Shown: positions 49,301 through 57,803 of the stretch, one piece after another
Layout: every line of letters starts with the position of its first letter
Numbering within the stretch: the first letter of the stretch is position 1
DNA from: Cupriavidus pauculus
GTDB taxonomy: Bacteria > Pseudomonadota > Gammaproteobacteria > Burkholderiales > Burkholderiaceae
NCBI RefSeq assembly: GCF_022179805.1
Contig: NZ_BPUO01000001.1
Coordinates: forward strand, 124,001 to 188,000
Length of the DNA stretch: 64,000 bases
Direction of reading: 5' to 3'
Position numbers and translations under genes: made by a program
Notes under the pieces: generated by a model
What the model saw: only the letters and a program-made list of their open reading frames with translations
What the model was told of the DNA's origin: nothing
The model's database searches: none

Positions 49301-51254
49301 CAAGCGCCATTTCCGCGAGATGGGCGTCGATATCCAGACCACACCGTTCACAGTGGTGGGCGTGGGCGACATGTCCGGCGACGTGTTCGGCAATGGCATG
49401 CTGCTGTCGCCCCACATCAAGCTGCTGGCCGCCTTCGATCACCGGCACATCTTCCTGGACCCCGACCCCAACTGCGCCAGCAGCCTGGCCGAGCGCCAGC
49501 GCCTGTTCGACCTGCCCCGGTCGAGCTGGGCGGACTACAACACCGCGCTGATCTCGGCCGGCGGCGGCATATTCCCGCGCTCGGCCAAGACTATCCCGCT
49601 ATCGCCGCAGGTACAGGCCGTGCTGGGCGTGCAGGCGGCCACGCTGTCGCCCAACGAACTGATGCACGCGATCCTGACCGCGCCCGTGGACCTGCTCTAC
49701 AACGGCGGCATCGGCACCTACGTGAAGGCCAGCGCCGAGACGCACCTGCAGGCCGGCGACCGCTCCAATGACGCGATCCGCGTGAACGGCAACGAGTTGC
49801 GCTGCAAGGTGGTGGGCGAAGGCGGCAACCTGGGCTTCACGCAACTGGGCCGCATCGAGTTCGCGCGCGGCGGCGGCCGCATGAATACCGATGCCATCGA
49901 CAACTCGGCCGGCGTCGACTGCTCGGACCACGAGGTCAACATCAAGATCCTGCTGGGCCTGGTGGTGGCCGACGGCGAGATGACCGAGAAGCAGCGCAAC
50001 AAGCTGCTGGCCGAGATGACGGATGAAGTGGGCCTGCTGGTGCTGCAGGACAACTACTACCAGACCCAGGCGCTGTCGGTGGCCGGACGCGAGGCGCCGG
50101 TGCTGATCGATGCCGAGGGCCGGCTGATCCGCTGGCTGGAGCGCGCGGGCCGCCTCAATCGTCCGCTCGAATTCCTGCCGGCCGATGCCGACATCGCCGA
50201 ACGCAAGGCGCTGGGCCAGGGGCTGACCTCGCCCGAGCGTGCCGTGCTGCTGGCCTACAGCAAGATGTGGCTGTACGACGAACTGCTGGCCTCGGACCTG
50301 CCCGAAGACGCGCTGGTGGCCGGGCTGCTGATCGACTACTTCCCCAAGCCGCTGCAGCAGCAGCACGCGGCCGCCATGCAACGGCATCCGCTGCGGCGCG
50401 AGATCCTGGCCACGCACCTCACGAACATGCTCGTGAATCGCATCGGCGCCACGTTCGTGCACCGGCTGATGGAAGAGACCGACGCCCGCCCCGCCGATAT
50501 CGTGCGCGCCTGCCTGCTGGCGCGCGACGTCTTTGGCCTGACCGCGCTGTGGGAACGCATCGACGCGCTCGACAATCGTGTGGACGATGCCAACCAGGCA
50601 CGCATGTTCGGCGCGTTGGGCCGCCTGCTGGAGCGCGCGGCGCTCTGGTTCGTGCGCTACCTGCGCGGCGGCGGCACGGTGGAACCGGGTGCAACGCGTT
50701 TCATGGAGGCCGCGCACTGGCTGACCCCGCAACTGTCGACACTGCTGCCGCCCGAGACGTCGCAGGCCATGGCCGATGCGGCAATGTCGCTGACGGAAGC
50801 GGGCGTCGACGACGAACTGGCATTGCGCGTGGCGGCCAGCGACAACGCCGCGGCAGCACTGGACATCGCCGAGGTGGCCGCGTCCTGCCAGCGCAGCCTT
50901 GGTGCCGTGGCGGCGGTGTACTTCGCGCTCGATACGGAACTCAACTTCGGCTGGCTGCGCGAGCGTGCGCTGTCGCTGCCCGCCGATACGCACTGGGATT
51001 TGCTGGCGCGCACCACCACGCTTGAAGACCTGGGCCGCCTCAAGCGCGCGCTGACCACGAGCGTGCTGGCGCAGGCCAAGGATGGCGACGACGCGTCGGC
51101 GCTGATCGAGACATGGCGCGGCAGCCGGCAGGTGGCGCTGGACCGCTATGCGCAGATGCTGACCGACCAGCGCGCGTCCGGGGTTTCCGGCGCGGCCGCG
51201 CTGTCGATGCTTTCGGTGGCGGTCAGGGAGATTGGCCTACTGGAACGCGCGTGA
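46383..51254 (+). CDS. gdhB: NAD-specific glutamate dehydrogenase (large, 180-kDa type)
   Basis: A very large glutamate dehydrogenase that converts glutamate to 2-oxoglutarate and ammonia with NAD+, mainly catabolic. The 1623 residues match the L-GDH180 class. An N-terminal ACT-like region (about 1-500, with the DDMPFLVDSVSLEINRHGL stretch) precedes the catalytic domain. The catalytic part carries GGLRWSDRREDFRTEVLGL and the lysine-containing VPVGSKGGFVVK near residue 860. A C-terminal helical region follows. The ATG at 46383 has GAGGAGAGG just upstream. It stands alone with its own terminators around it. Confidence 0.95.
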   Translation: MPPENEEKVAQLLEDLVAFARERLPAATFGIVEPLFRHYYDLADAEDLLAREVADLYGAVMAHWQTAQKFVPGSARLRVYNPNLEEHGWHSDHTIVEIVNDDMPFLVDSVSLEINRHGLTLHSAIHPVFRVCRDARGAIESIDLGGSEASTDSCRLESFIHFEVDRTGEASRLDALRVGISAVLGDIRAAVEDWPRMRQIAQETVAGMGRTQDAGTPESTEARAFLEWMLDNHFTFLGQRDYELVSTDGQYYLRGVAGSGTGILREALRDPGTEDLTPLPPAARAIIEGASPIFITKANSRATVHRPGYLDYVGVKLLDAQGRLFGERRFVGLYTSTAYMVSTSEIPLIRRKCANILERAGFLTKGHLYKSLVTILEQYPRDELFQADEDELFDITLGILRLQEHQRTRLFVRRDRFDRFISCLVFVPRDKYNTDLRQRIQKLLVQAFNGTSCEFTPLLSESPLARIQLTVRGQPGTMPEVDTRELEARIVQATRRWQDDLAQALHDSRGEENGNRLMRRYGDSFPAGFREDYAARTAVRDIELMEQACQHPARLAMNLYRPIEAAAGAFRFKVFRAGEPIALSLSLPMLEHLGVRVDEERPYLIEPDGCEPVWIHDFGLEIAADPDGKPLDIDIEKIKPLFEDAFARAWNGEIENDDFNRLVLRAGLAARDVTILRAYAKYLRQVGSTFSNAYIERALTANPNIAAMLVSLFIARFEPGTASPGAEEDERSRKWLADIDAALDQVPNLDEDRILRLFLNVINATVRTNYFHRGPDGQPRPYVSFKFNPALVQGLPEPRPMFEIWVYSPRVEGVHLRGGRVARGGLRWSDRREDFRTEVLGLMKAQMVKNTVIVPVGSKGGFVVKRPPPATDRDAFLAEGVACYQTFLRGLLDLTDNLVSGELVPPPDVVRRDENDPYLVVAADKGTATFSDYANAISAAYGFWLDDAFASGGSVGYDHKKMGITARGAWESVKRHFREMGVDIQTTPFTVVGVGDMSGDVFGNGMLLSPHIKLLAAFDHRHIFLDPDPNCASSLAERQRLFDLPRSSWADYNTALISAGGGIFPRSAKTIPLSPQVQAVLGVQAATLSPNELMHAILTAPVDLLYNGGIGTYVKASAETHLQAGDRSNDAIRVNGNELRCKVVGEGGNLGFTQLGRIEFARGGGRMNTDAIDNSAGVDCSDHEVNIKILLGLVVADGEMTEKQRNKLLAEMTDEVGLLVLQDNYYQTQALSVAGREAPVLIDAEGRLIRWLERAGRLNRPLEFLPADADIAERKALGQGLTSPERAVLLAYSKMWLYDELLASDLPEDALVAGLLIDYFPKPLQQQHAAAMQRHPLRREILATHLTNMLVNRIGATFVHRLMEETDARPADIVRACLLARDVFGLTALWERIDALDNRVDDANQARMFGALGRLLERAALWFVRYLRGGGTVEPGATRFMEAAHWLTPQLSTLLPPETSQAMADAAMSLTEAGVDDELALRVAASDNAAAALDIAEVAASCQRSLGAVAAVYFALDTELNFGWLRERALSLPADTHWDLLARTTTLEDLGRLKRALTTSVLAQAKDGDDASALIETWRGSRQVALDRYAQMLTDQRASGVSGAAALSMLSVAVREIGLLERA

Positions 51255-51339
51255 TGGGTTGAAGCGCGTTGGTGTGCGGATGCGCCGGCGTCTGCCCCGC
51301 GCGGGGCAAACGGGCGTATGAAGCGACAGCTTCAGTCGT

Positions 51340-51726
51340 TCAGTCGTCGATGACGTCGTCGTCGTCGATGTCGCGCAGCGGCGGTGGATCGTCGCCGTCG
51401 TCCGTCAGATCGTCGTCGTCACCGTCGCCGCGTGCACGGAATTCCAGTCCGAGCCTCAGGAAGAGATCGAACGCATCGCCCAGCAGGTGCTTCTGGCGCG
51501 GCAGCAGGCTCGCGTACGGCATGTCGTAGATCGACTGGTGCGTGCCTCGCGCGCCCTTGAGCCCGCGATCACGTGCGATGTCGGACAGCAGCGCCGCAAA
51601 GCCCGAGAGATCCTGCGCCGCCAGCGCGGTGTTGAGCACGCGGGCAATGACCTGGGGGGATGCGCCCGCCCATCCAATGACTTCAGCATTGGAGGCGGCA
51701 TCGTGGGAGATATCGCTAATGTCCAT
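51340..51726 (-). CDS. Hypothetical protein with acidic C-terminal tail
   Basis: Not recognised. A 128-residue soluble protein with a helical core (VIARVLNTALAAQDLSGFAALLSDIA, in part) and a conserved-looking QSIYDMPYASLLPRQKHLLGDAFDLFLRLGLEF region. It ends in a very acidic tail (runs of Asp from about residue 100). The tail is encoded by GTC/ATC-rich DNA with a simple-repeat character. It is the first of three small minus-strand genes after the glutamate dehydrogenase gene. Confidence 0.7.
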   Translation of the reverse strand: MDISDISHDAASNAEVIGWAGASPQVIARVLNTALAAQDLSGFAALLSDIARDRGLKGARGTHQSIYDMPYASLLPRQKHLLGDAFDLFLRLGLEFRARGDGDDDDLTDDGDDPPPLRDIDDDDVIDD

Positions 51727-51808
51727 GATTGTCTTAACGGTACGGGACCACGCTGCCTTGAGGCGACATCGCTATCGCGATTGACGTTGCCCCTCTTTCG
51801 CAGCCAAG

Positions 51809-52048
51809 TCAGTGCCGCTTTCCCCGTTGAGGCGCCGGCCTGGACGGACGCTCGGCCGCTGGCGCGGCCTGGGCATTCGGAACCTGGCGGTATTTGGGCG
51901 CGCCGTCCGGCCCCTTGCGGGCCTCCAGGTGATTGCGCGCGCCACACAATGGGCAGCGAAACAGCGGGCCCTGCCCCTCGTTCCTGATTTCCACCTCGTC
52001 GGGCGACCACTGAGCGCCGCAAGGCTGATTCTGGCAAACAAACATCAT
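51809..52048 (-). CDS. Small zinc-ribbon protein
   Basis: A 79-residue protein with two Cys pairs, VCQNQPCG (residues 4-10) and RCPLCGARNH (residues 31-40), fitting a rubredoxin-like zinc ribbon. A disordered Pro/Ala/Arg-rich tail follows (about 52-79). Function unknown. The start is the ATG at 52048, with a second Met codon next to it. It lies 82 bases from the acidic-tail gene. Confidence 0.72.
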   Translation of the reverse strand: MMFVCQNQPCGAQWSPDEVEIRNEGQGPLFRCPLCGARNHLEARKGPDGAPKYRQVPNAQAAPAAERPSRPAPQRGKRH

Positions 52049-52148
52049 AGACTCCGAATGAAGCGGGCCATGCTATCACGCAGGCATCGCACGTCACACA
52101 ACGCGTGTCCTCGATTTACGCCCCACGTCGGCGGGATGGCGTGGCCCC

Positions 52149-52550
52149 TCACCCGTTGTTCTGCACCCAGTGGCGTGCCCACTCACCTGCGGCAAAGCGT
52201 GCCTGCGCCGCGTTGAGAAAGGTGGCCGGCGGCCCGCTGGCTTCCTGCACCACCGCGCCCGCTTCCCAGATATCGCACCACGCGCGATAGCGCTCCGGCC
52301 CCAGCGCCTGCCAGAACAGATGCACCACAAACCCGCGATACTCGAACATGTCCGACCCGCCATCGGTTTCGTGCGATGTGGTGGCCGAGCGTTGCGGCCG
52401 GGTATCGGCAATGGGCGCGACAGCGGCCTGGTCCGAGACATGCGACTGCCGCGCGCGACGGCTGCCCAGCAGCGCGCACAGCCCGGCGGTCATCGCGCCC
52501 GTCAGCAACCCCGCGGCAAACCAGCATGCCCTGCTTTCTCGTTCCAACAT
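52149..52550 (-). CDS. Membrane-anchored hypothetical protein
   Basis: Not recognised. A 133-residue protein with one N-terminal membrane segment (FAAGLLTGAMTAGLCALLG, residues about 11-29), a disordered linker (about 30-67) and a small soluble domain beginning MFEYRGFVVHLFWQALG near residue 68. It probably faces the periplasm or acts as an anchor. It is encoded 101 bases from the zinc-ribbon gene. Confidence 0.65.
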   Translation of the reverse strand: MLERESRACWFAAGLLTGAMTAGLCALLGSRRARQSHVSDQAAVAPIADTRPQRSATTSHETDGGSDMFEYRGFVVHLFWQALGPERYRAWCDIWEAGAVVQEASGPPATFLNAAQARFAAGEWARHWVQNNG

Positions 52551-52834
52551 GCATCACCCTCGCTTCGAGACATCTCTCCGATATGAAGATGCGCCGGAAG
52601 ATCGGAGGTTCCTGTGTTTCAGGTTATACCAATCTGGGGCGGGGAGATTTTGATCGGGGTGCGCCCCTCTCTGAATAGCTCCCCTCTCCCGCGTCGCGGG
52701 AGAGGGGAGCCAAAACAGGCGGGAGGGGAGCCAACCAAGCGGCGGGCACGATGCGCCTCACACCAGACTTTTCCGAATAAAAACCCACCCCCAATTTTCA
52801 GAATCCGGCACGTGCGCGGTGCGACGAAGGTCGC
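52551..52834. other. Intergenic region carrying a third REP-like palindrome
   Basis: About 285 bases between divergent small genes. Apart from the REP-like palindrome at 52681-52707, nothing is noticed. The right edge abuts the SOS-boxed promoter of the 86-residue gene. Confidence 0.5.
52681..52707. repeat. REP-like palindrome, copy C
   Basis: CCCCTCTCCCGCG (52681-52693), a single T, then CGCGGGAGAGGGG (52695-52707). It matches the core of copies A and B at 13344-13462, 39 kb away, so it belongs to a dispersed family. Confidence 0.85.
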
Positions 52835-52859
52835 TATACTACTGTACGTTTATACAGTA
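52835..52859 (+). promoter_or_regulatory. LexA (SOS) box over the -10 of an unknown gene
   Basis: TACTG (52840-52844), ten bases, then CAGTA (52855-52859) match the classical TACTG-N10-CAGTA LexA site, with core CTGT-N8-ACAG. A -10-like TATACT (52835-52840) overlaps its left edge. The box ends 15 bases before the ATG of the downstream gene, the right place for repression. The match is observed; LexA control is inferred. Confidence 0.8.
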
Positions 52860-52874
52860 TCCACACGGAACGCC

Positions 52875-53135
52875 ATGCCTGCCTACCAAGCCGCCTCGAT
52901 CCTGCTGGAAGCCCATTACTTCGGCGACGATGCCGAATTGCTGCACTTGCCCTGTGCCAGCGTCACGGTGCAGAGCGGTGCCATCGTCGTCGATGGCGTG
53001 GAGACGCGTTTCCTGCACGGACTGCGCTGGACGCCGGACTACCTGTCGTTCGAAGCCGGCGGCGACCGGCATCGGTATCCGGTCAGCCGCCCGGCCGTGG
53101 TCGGGCCGCAGGCAGCGCGCTTTGCGCTGCTGTAA
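52875..53135 (+). CDS. Putative SOS-regulated small protein of unknown function
   Basis: Not recognised as a known family. The 86-residue protein (MPAYQAASILLEAHYFGDDA ...) has no signal peptide, membrane segment or metal motif, and looks like a small beta-rich fold with LHLPCASVTVQSGAIVVDGVETRF in the middle, partly shown. Its ATG lies 15 bases after a LexA box, so it should be induced by DNA damage. The gene ends 17 bases from the convergent enolase gene. The longer in-frame reading (from 52614) would run through the REP element and is rejected. Confidence 0.75.
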   Translation: MPAYQAASILLEAHYFGDDAELLHLPCASVTVQSGAIVVDGVETRFLHGLRWTPDYLSFEAGGDRHRYPVSRPAVVGPQAARFALL

Positions 53136-53152
53136 CCCGCCGGGTGATCAGA

Positions 53153-54436
53153 TCAGTAGCGCAAGGCCGATCCTCCGGCGTAGACCGCGCGCGTGCCCAG
53201 CATGCGCTCGATGCGCAGCAACTGGTTGTACTTGGCCGTCCGGTCGGCGCGCGACAGCGAGCCGGTCTTGACCTGGCCGCAGCGCGTGGCCACGGCCAGG
53301 TCGGCGATGGTCACGTCCTCGGTCTCGCCCGAGCGGTGCGACATCACGGCGGCGTAGCCATGGCCGTGCGCCACGCGCACCGTTTCCAGCATCTCGCTCA
53401 GCGTGCCGATCTGGTTGGCCTTGACCAGGATGGCATTGGCCATGCCGCGATCCACACCTTCGCGCAACAGCGTGGGGTGCGTGCAGAACACGTCGTCGCC
53501 CACTAGCTGGCAACGCTTGCCCAGGCGCCGGGTCAGCAACTGCCAGCCCTCGACATCGTCCTCGGCCATGCCGTCCTCGATGGAGACGATCGGGTAGCGC
53601 GCAACCAGGCCCGCCAGATAATCCACCTGCTCAGCGGCCGTGCGCGTGACGCCTTCGCCGGCATAGCGGTACGTGCCATCGGCGTACAACTCGCTCGACG
53701 CGGGGTCCAGCGCCAGCGCGATATCCTTGCCGGCGCGGTATCCGGCGCGGCCGATGGCGTCGACCAGGAAGTCCAATGCCGATTCGGCGGTGCGCAGATC
53801 GGGCGCGAAGCCGCCCTCATCCCCCACGTTCGTGTTGTGCCCGGCCGCCTTCAGCAGGCTGCGCAGCGTGTGGAACACCTCGGCGCTGGCGCGCAAGGCG
53901 TCGGCAAAGGTCGGCGCGCCAACTGGGGCGATCATGAATTCCTGGAAGTCGAGCGCGTTGTCGGCGTGGGCGCCGCCGTTGATCACATTGATCAGGGGCA
54001 CCGGCAGCAGCGTGGCACGCTCGCCGCCGAGACTGGCGAACAGGGGCTGCCGTTGCGATGCGGCCGCCGCGCGCGCGACGGCCAGCGACACGCCCAGCAG
54101 CGCGTTGGCGCCGAGGCGGCGTTTGTCCGGTGTGCCGTCGAGGTCGATCATGATCGTGTCGACCTGGGCCTGATCGCCGGCGTCGGCGCCCACCAGCGCA
54201 TCGCGCAGCGTGGTGTTGACGGCCAGCACGGCCCGCGACACGCCTCGACCAAGAAACCGGCGCGGATCGCCATCGCGCAGTTCCACCGCTTCGCGCGCAC
54301 CGGTGGACGCGCCCGACGGCACGATGGCGCGCCCGCTGGCGCCGTCGTCCAGCACCACCTCCACCTCGACAGTCGGATTGCCCCGGCTGTCCAGCACCTC
54401 CAGTCCCGCCACCTCGACAATGCGTCGCATGCCCAC
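53153..54436 (-). CDS. eno: Enolase (probable accessory copy)
   Basis: Enolase interconverts 2-phosphoglycerate and phosphoenolpyruvate. The 427-residue protein has the enolase motifs: [13 protein letters not shown] at the N-terminus, [16 protein letters not shown], metal and catalytic regions [41 protein letters not shown] and [10 protein letters not shown]. Catalytic Lys and Glu positions appear intact. In betaproteobacteria the housekeeping gene usually sits next to pyrG/kdsA; here it is alone and divergent from a LysR gene, which suggests a regulated second copy. The start may also be at 54430. Confidence 0.9.
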   Translation of the reverse strand: MGMRRIVEVAGLEVLDSRGNPTVEVEVVLDDGASGRAIVPSGASTGAREAVELRDGDPRRFLGRGVSRAVLAVNTTLRDALVGADAGDQAQVDTIMIDLDGTPDKRRLGANALLGVSLAVARAAAASQRQPLFASLGGERATLLPVPLINVINGGAHADNALDFQEFMIAPVGAPTFADALRASAEVFHTLRSLLKAAGHNTNVGDEGGFAPDLRTAESALDFLVDAIGRAGYRAGKDIALALDPASSELYADGTYRYAGEGVTRTAAEQVDYLAGLVARYPIVSIEDGMAEDDVEGWQLLTRRLGKRCQLVGDDVFCTHPTLLREGVDRGMANAILVKANQIGTLSEMLETVRVAHGHGYAAVMSHRSGETEDVTIADLAVATRCGQVKTGSLSRADRTAKYNQLLRIERMLGTRAVYAGGSALRY

Positions 54437-54559
54437 TCCCTTTGTGAGAAAAAAATCGATGGGGAGATCGTAGAGGGCTTCCAGTGCGGCGAATATCGAG
54501 TTAATTTTCAGCCTTGGTCAGTTTTTCTCACATTACCGGCGGTCGCCGCCACCATCCAG

Positions 54560-55411
54560 ATGCGCACCCTCCCCCCGATGTCGACGCTGCGCGCGTTCGA
54601 GGCCACGGCACGCACAGGCTCCGTCACCCGCGCCGCCGAGGAACTGTGTCGTACCCATGGCGCGGTCAGCCGGCAGCTGCGCCAGTTGCAGGAACACGCC
54701 GGGGTGGAACTGTTCGAACGCGACGGCACCGGCGTGCGGCTCAACGACCATGGGCGCGCGTTCCACGACGTAGTGAGGGCCGTCTTCGACCAGTTGGAAC
54801 AGGGTTATGGACGCGTGCTGGACCAAGCGCGCGGGCCTACGCTGCATGTGGCCTGCAGCGCCACGTTCGCGATGCGCTGGCTGGTGCCGCAACTGGCGGA
54901 TTTCTATCGCGTGCGGCCCGATATCCGCATCCGCCTGTCGATGACGTCGGCGCGCGAAATGCGTACGGAAGGTGCCGACGTCGTAATCGCATGGGACCTG
55001 TCGTCGTACCCCGCCGCCGACCGGCAGCGCGCCGTGCGCCTGGCGCCCGTATCGTTCGGACCGGTCTGCGCGCTCGCCTACGCCAGGAAAGCCACCACGG
55101 GCACACGCATCACGCACGATTTCACGTCGAGCGCCTGGGACCAGTGGGAAGCAAGAACAGGCAAGCGGATCGCGCCGAACGGCGGACCGACCTTTCCACA
55201 CACGCATCTGTGCATCCAGGCCGCGCTGGCGGGGTTGGGCGTGGCGCTGGTGGAGCAACGCCTGATCCAGGCAGAAATCGACGCGGGCACGCTCGTGGCG
55301 CCCTACGGCTTCACCGCATTCGAGGACAACCTGATGGCCGTTCCTGCCGACCGGCAGATCCACGCCGATATCGCCGCATTCACGGACTGGCTGCGCGAGC
55401 GGCTGGGCTAA
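54560..55411 (+). CDS. LysR-family regulator (GcvA-like)
   Basis: A LysR regulator of the GcvA branch: LPPMSTLRAFEATARTGSVTRAAEELCRTHGAVSRQLRQL covers the winged helix (residues about 4-43, named by its ends), and AALAGLGVALVEQRLI closes the effector domain. It is divergent from the enolase gene across 123 bases and therefore its likely regulator. The ATG at 54560 gives the normal GcvA-type N-terminus; the much longer reading frame starting inside the enolase gene is an artefact. Confidence 0.88.
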   Translation: MRTLPPMSTLRAFEATARTGSVTRAAEELCRTHGAVSRQLRQLQEHAGVELFERDGTGVRLNDHGRAFHDVVRAVFDQLEQGYGRVLDQARGPTLHVACSATFAMRWLVPQLADFYRVRPDIRIRLSMTSAREMRTEGADVVIAWDLSSYPAADRQRAVRLAPVSFGPVCALAYARKATTGTRITHDFTSSAWDQWEARTGKRIAPNGGPTFPHTHLCIQAALAGLGVALVEQRLIQAEIDAGTLVAPYGFTAFEDNLMAVPADRQIHADIAAFTDWLRERLG

Positions 55412-55429
55412 CGGGTGCGCTAGCCCGGC

Positions 55430-56908
55430 CTACCGGGCCACCCGCAGCGCAAACATCAGCGTGGTGCCGCCCTGCCGATCGAGCAGCTTCACCTGACTGC
55501 CGTTCAACTGCAGCATGCGCTGGACAATCAGCAGCCCCAGCCCGCCGCCACGGTGCGCGCCGCCCGACGGGAACGGACGCTGGAAGATCGATTCGCGCAA
55601 CGCCGGTGGTATGCCCGGCCCGGTGTCGCTGACCGTAACCGCCACCTTGCCGTCCTGACTCGCCAGGTCCACCTCGACCGTGCCACCGGCCGGCGTGTGG
55701 CGAATCGCGTTGTCGAGCAGGTTGGTCAACACGCGTTCGATCATGCCGAGATCGGCTGAGACCGGCGGCAGCGCCGGCGGCACGCCCGCGCGCAGTTGCA
55801 GGTGCTTGGCTTCGGCCGGCAACGCGAATTTTTCGAGCACGTCTTGCGTCAGGTCGACCATCGAGAACGCCTCGGGCACGGCCTGCACCATGCCGTGCTC
55901 CAGCCGCGCCAGCTCGAACAACGCCTGCGCCAGGCCGCCCACCTTGGCGCTCTGCGCCAGCGCAATCGCCAGGTAACGCTGGCGTTCCTCGACGGTGAGA
56001 CTGTCGGCCTTGACCGACAGTGTTTCGAGGTAGCCATGCAGCGACGTGAGCGGCGTGCGCAGGTCATGCGAGATATTGGCCACCATCTCGCGGCGCTCCT
56101 GGTCCTGCTGCTTGAGCGCGCGCCACTGGCTGTCGATGCGACCCGACATCTGCCGGAATGCCGACTGCAGCGCCACCATCTCGTCGCGAACCTCTTCCCG
56201 CCCCTCGTCCCGGCTCTCGGTGCGCGGTGCCGGCGTGGCCACCACTTCGGCTGCCGCCGCCCGCGCGTCGCCCGATTCGAATTGCCGGATCTCGTTGGTC
56301 AGCCGGCGCAGCGGCCGGGTGATCAGCGCAAACGCGACCAGGCCGGCGATCAGCCCCAGCGTGGCCACCAGCGCCATCGACCACAACGTCGTGCGCATGA
56401 CCGAATCCTGCGAGGCCCGCGCCGCCAGCCGGTCGTGCGTCTCGCCCATCAGCACCACGTAGATGTAGCCGCCCTGGCGCAGCGGCGCGGCGCTGAACAC
56501 CTTGCGCCCCGACGCGCTGCGCGGGTCGTCGCCCAGGATCGGCAATGCGCCGCCGTCGATAAGCTTCCTGACCGGCGCCAGGTCGACATGGTCGCGGATC
56601 AGGTGCCCGCTGGGCGCATCGTGGCCCCGGATATGGCCCTGGTCATCGAGCAGATAGACCTCGACGCTGGGGTTCACCACCATCAACTGCCCAAAAAGCT
56701 GGCGCAGCGCCTGAGGCGCGATGGCGCTCTGGTCTTCCAGCAACGCGTTGCGCGCGATGTAGGCAGCCAGGCCGCGCGAGAGGTCCTGGATCACCTCTTT
56801 CTCGTGCATCGCGTTGGCGCGCACCTGCAGCCAGGCCGACGCGCCACAGCAGGCCAGCAGCAGTGCCGCGAAAACCAGGGACAGACGCTGGGTCAGCGAC
56901 AGGTTCAC
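55430..56908 (-). CDS. Sensor histidine kinase of the msr locus
   Basis: A membrane sensor kinase of 492 residues. Membrane segments at about 8-26 and 175-196 enclose a periplasmic sensor domain. HAMP follows (FALITRPLRRLTNEIRQFESG), with an unusual Ala/Glu-rich insertion TPAPRTESRDEGREE. Then HisKA with MVANISHDLRTPLTSLHGYL (phosphoacceptor His) and HATPase with DNAIRHTPAGGTVEV and SDTGPGIP. It overlaps the response regulator gene by four bases. Its divergent neighbours suggest it senses extracytoplasmic oxidative stress. Confidence 0.9.
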   Translation of the reverse strand: MNLSLTQRLSLVFAALLLACCGASAWLQVRANAMHEKEVIQDLSRGLAAYIARNALLEDQSAIAPQALRQLFGQLMVVNPSVEVYLLDDQGHIRGHDAPSGHLIRDHVDLAPVRKLIDGGALPILGDDPRSASGRKVFSAAPLRQGGYIYVVLMGETHDRLAARASQDSVMRTTLWSMALVATLGLIAGLVAFALITRPLRRLTNEIRQFESGDARAAAAEVVATPAPRTESRDEGREEVRDEMVALQSAFRQMSGRIDSQWRALKQQDQERREMVANISHDLRTPLTSLHGYLETLSVKADSLTVEERQRYLAIALAQSAKVGGLAQALFELARLEHGMVQAVPEAFSMVDLTQDVLEKFALPAEAKHLQLRAGVPPALPPVSADLGMIERVLTNLLDNAIRHTPAGGTVEVDLASQDGKVAVTVSDTGPGIPPALRESIFQRPFPSGGAHRGGGLGLLIVQRMLQLNGSQVKLLDRQGGTTLMFALRVAR

Positions 56909-57648
56909 GATGCTTCCCCCTCGTCGCCCAGCGGCTCGGCGGCAGGATCGGCCACGAATCGGTAGCCGCGCCGCCAGACCGTCAGGATCCGCCTCGGCTG
57001 CGCCGGATCGGCCTCGATCTTGGTGCGCAGCCGGTTGATATGGGTGTTCACGGTGTGTTCGTAGCCTTCGTGCTGGTAGCCCCAGACCGCGTTGAGCAGG
57101 TCCATGCGCGAGAAGACCTTGTCCGGATTCCGGGCAAAAAAGTACAGCAGGTCGAATTCGCGCGGCGTCAGGTCCAGCCGCTTGCCGTCGACCGTGGCCT
57201 GGCGCGCGAGCGGGTCGATGGCCAGGCCGGCCAGTTCCAGGCTGCCGGCATCGGTGCGCACGTCGCGCGCCATGGCCTCCACGCGGCGCAGCAGCGCCTT
57301 GACGCGCGCCACCAGCTCCAGCACCGAGAACGGCTTGGCCAGATAGTCGTCGGCGCCCAGTTCCAGCCCCAGGATGCGGTGCACCTCGCTGGACCGCGCG
57401 CTGGTGATGATGATCGGCGTGTAGCGCGTCATGGCCCGCGCGCGGCGGCAGATCTCCAGGCCGTCCACGCCGGGCAGCATCAGGTCCAGCACCAGCGCGT
57501 CCCAGCCGCCCTGCTCCAGCAGGCGCAGCCCTTCGGCGCCGTCGGCGCTGTGCACCACCTCGTAGCGTTCGTCGCGCAGGTGCATGGCCAGCACGTTGGC
57601 AATGCTGGCGTCGTCCTCGACCAGCAGGATCCGTTTTGGATGTTCCAT
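56905..57648 (-). CDS. OmpR-family response regulator of the msr locus
   Basis: A 247-residue two-domain regulator. Receiver domain with acidic residues in LLVEDDASIA, phosphoacceptor Asp in LVLDLMLPGVDGLEI, Thr/Ser in IIITSARS and Lys in YLAKPFSVLEL. The C-terminal winged helix ends with AVWGYQHEGYEHTVNTHINRLRTKIE. It is divergent from msrB with a 155-base intergenic region that probably holds its operator. Confidence 0.92.
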   Translation of the reverse strand: MEHPKRILLVEDDASIANVLAMHLRDERYEVVHSADGAEGLRLLEQGGWDALVLDLMLPGVDGLEICRRARAMTRYTPIIITSARSSEVHRILGLELGADDYLAKPFSVLELVARVKALLRRVEAMARDVRTDAGSLELAGLAIDPLARQATVDGKRLDLTPREFDLLYFFARNPDKVFSRMDLLNAVWGYQHEGYEHTVNTHINRLRTKIEADPAQPRRILTVWRRGYRFVADPAAEPLGDEGEAS

Positions 57649-57803
57649 GGGGTACCGGGGGCAGTCACAGGCGTGGGGGAGATGCCGATATTGTGCAGAA
57701 ATCCGCCCGCGCCAGTTATCACGAATTGTTTAAGGTTCGGCGAGGACTCCGATACGCCCCGTTGCCTACCATCCGATCACCCCTGTTGAGTACGGAGTCC
57801 ATC

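Noticed and set aside
52614..52874. N-terminal extension of the SOS-boxed gene
   Set aside because: It would translate through the REP-like palindrome and the LexA box; the ATG at 52875 fits the promoter position.
53837..54559. Long N-terminal extension of the GcvA-like regulator
   Set aside because: The extension runs antisense through the enolase gene; the family start is at 54560.
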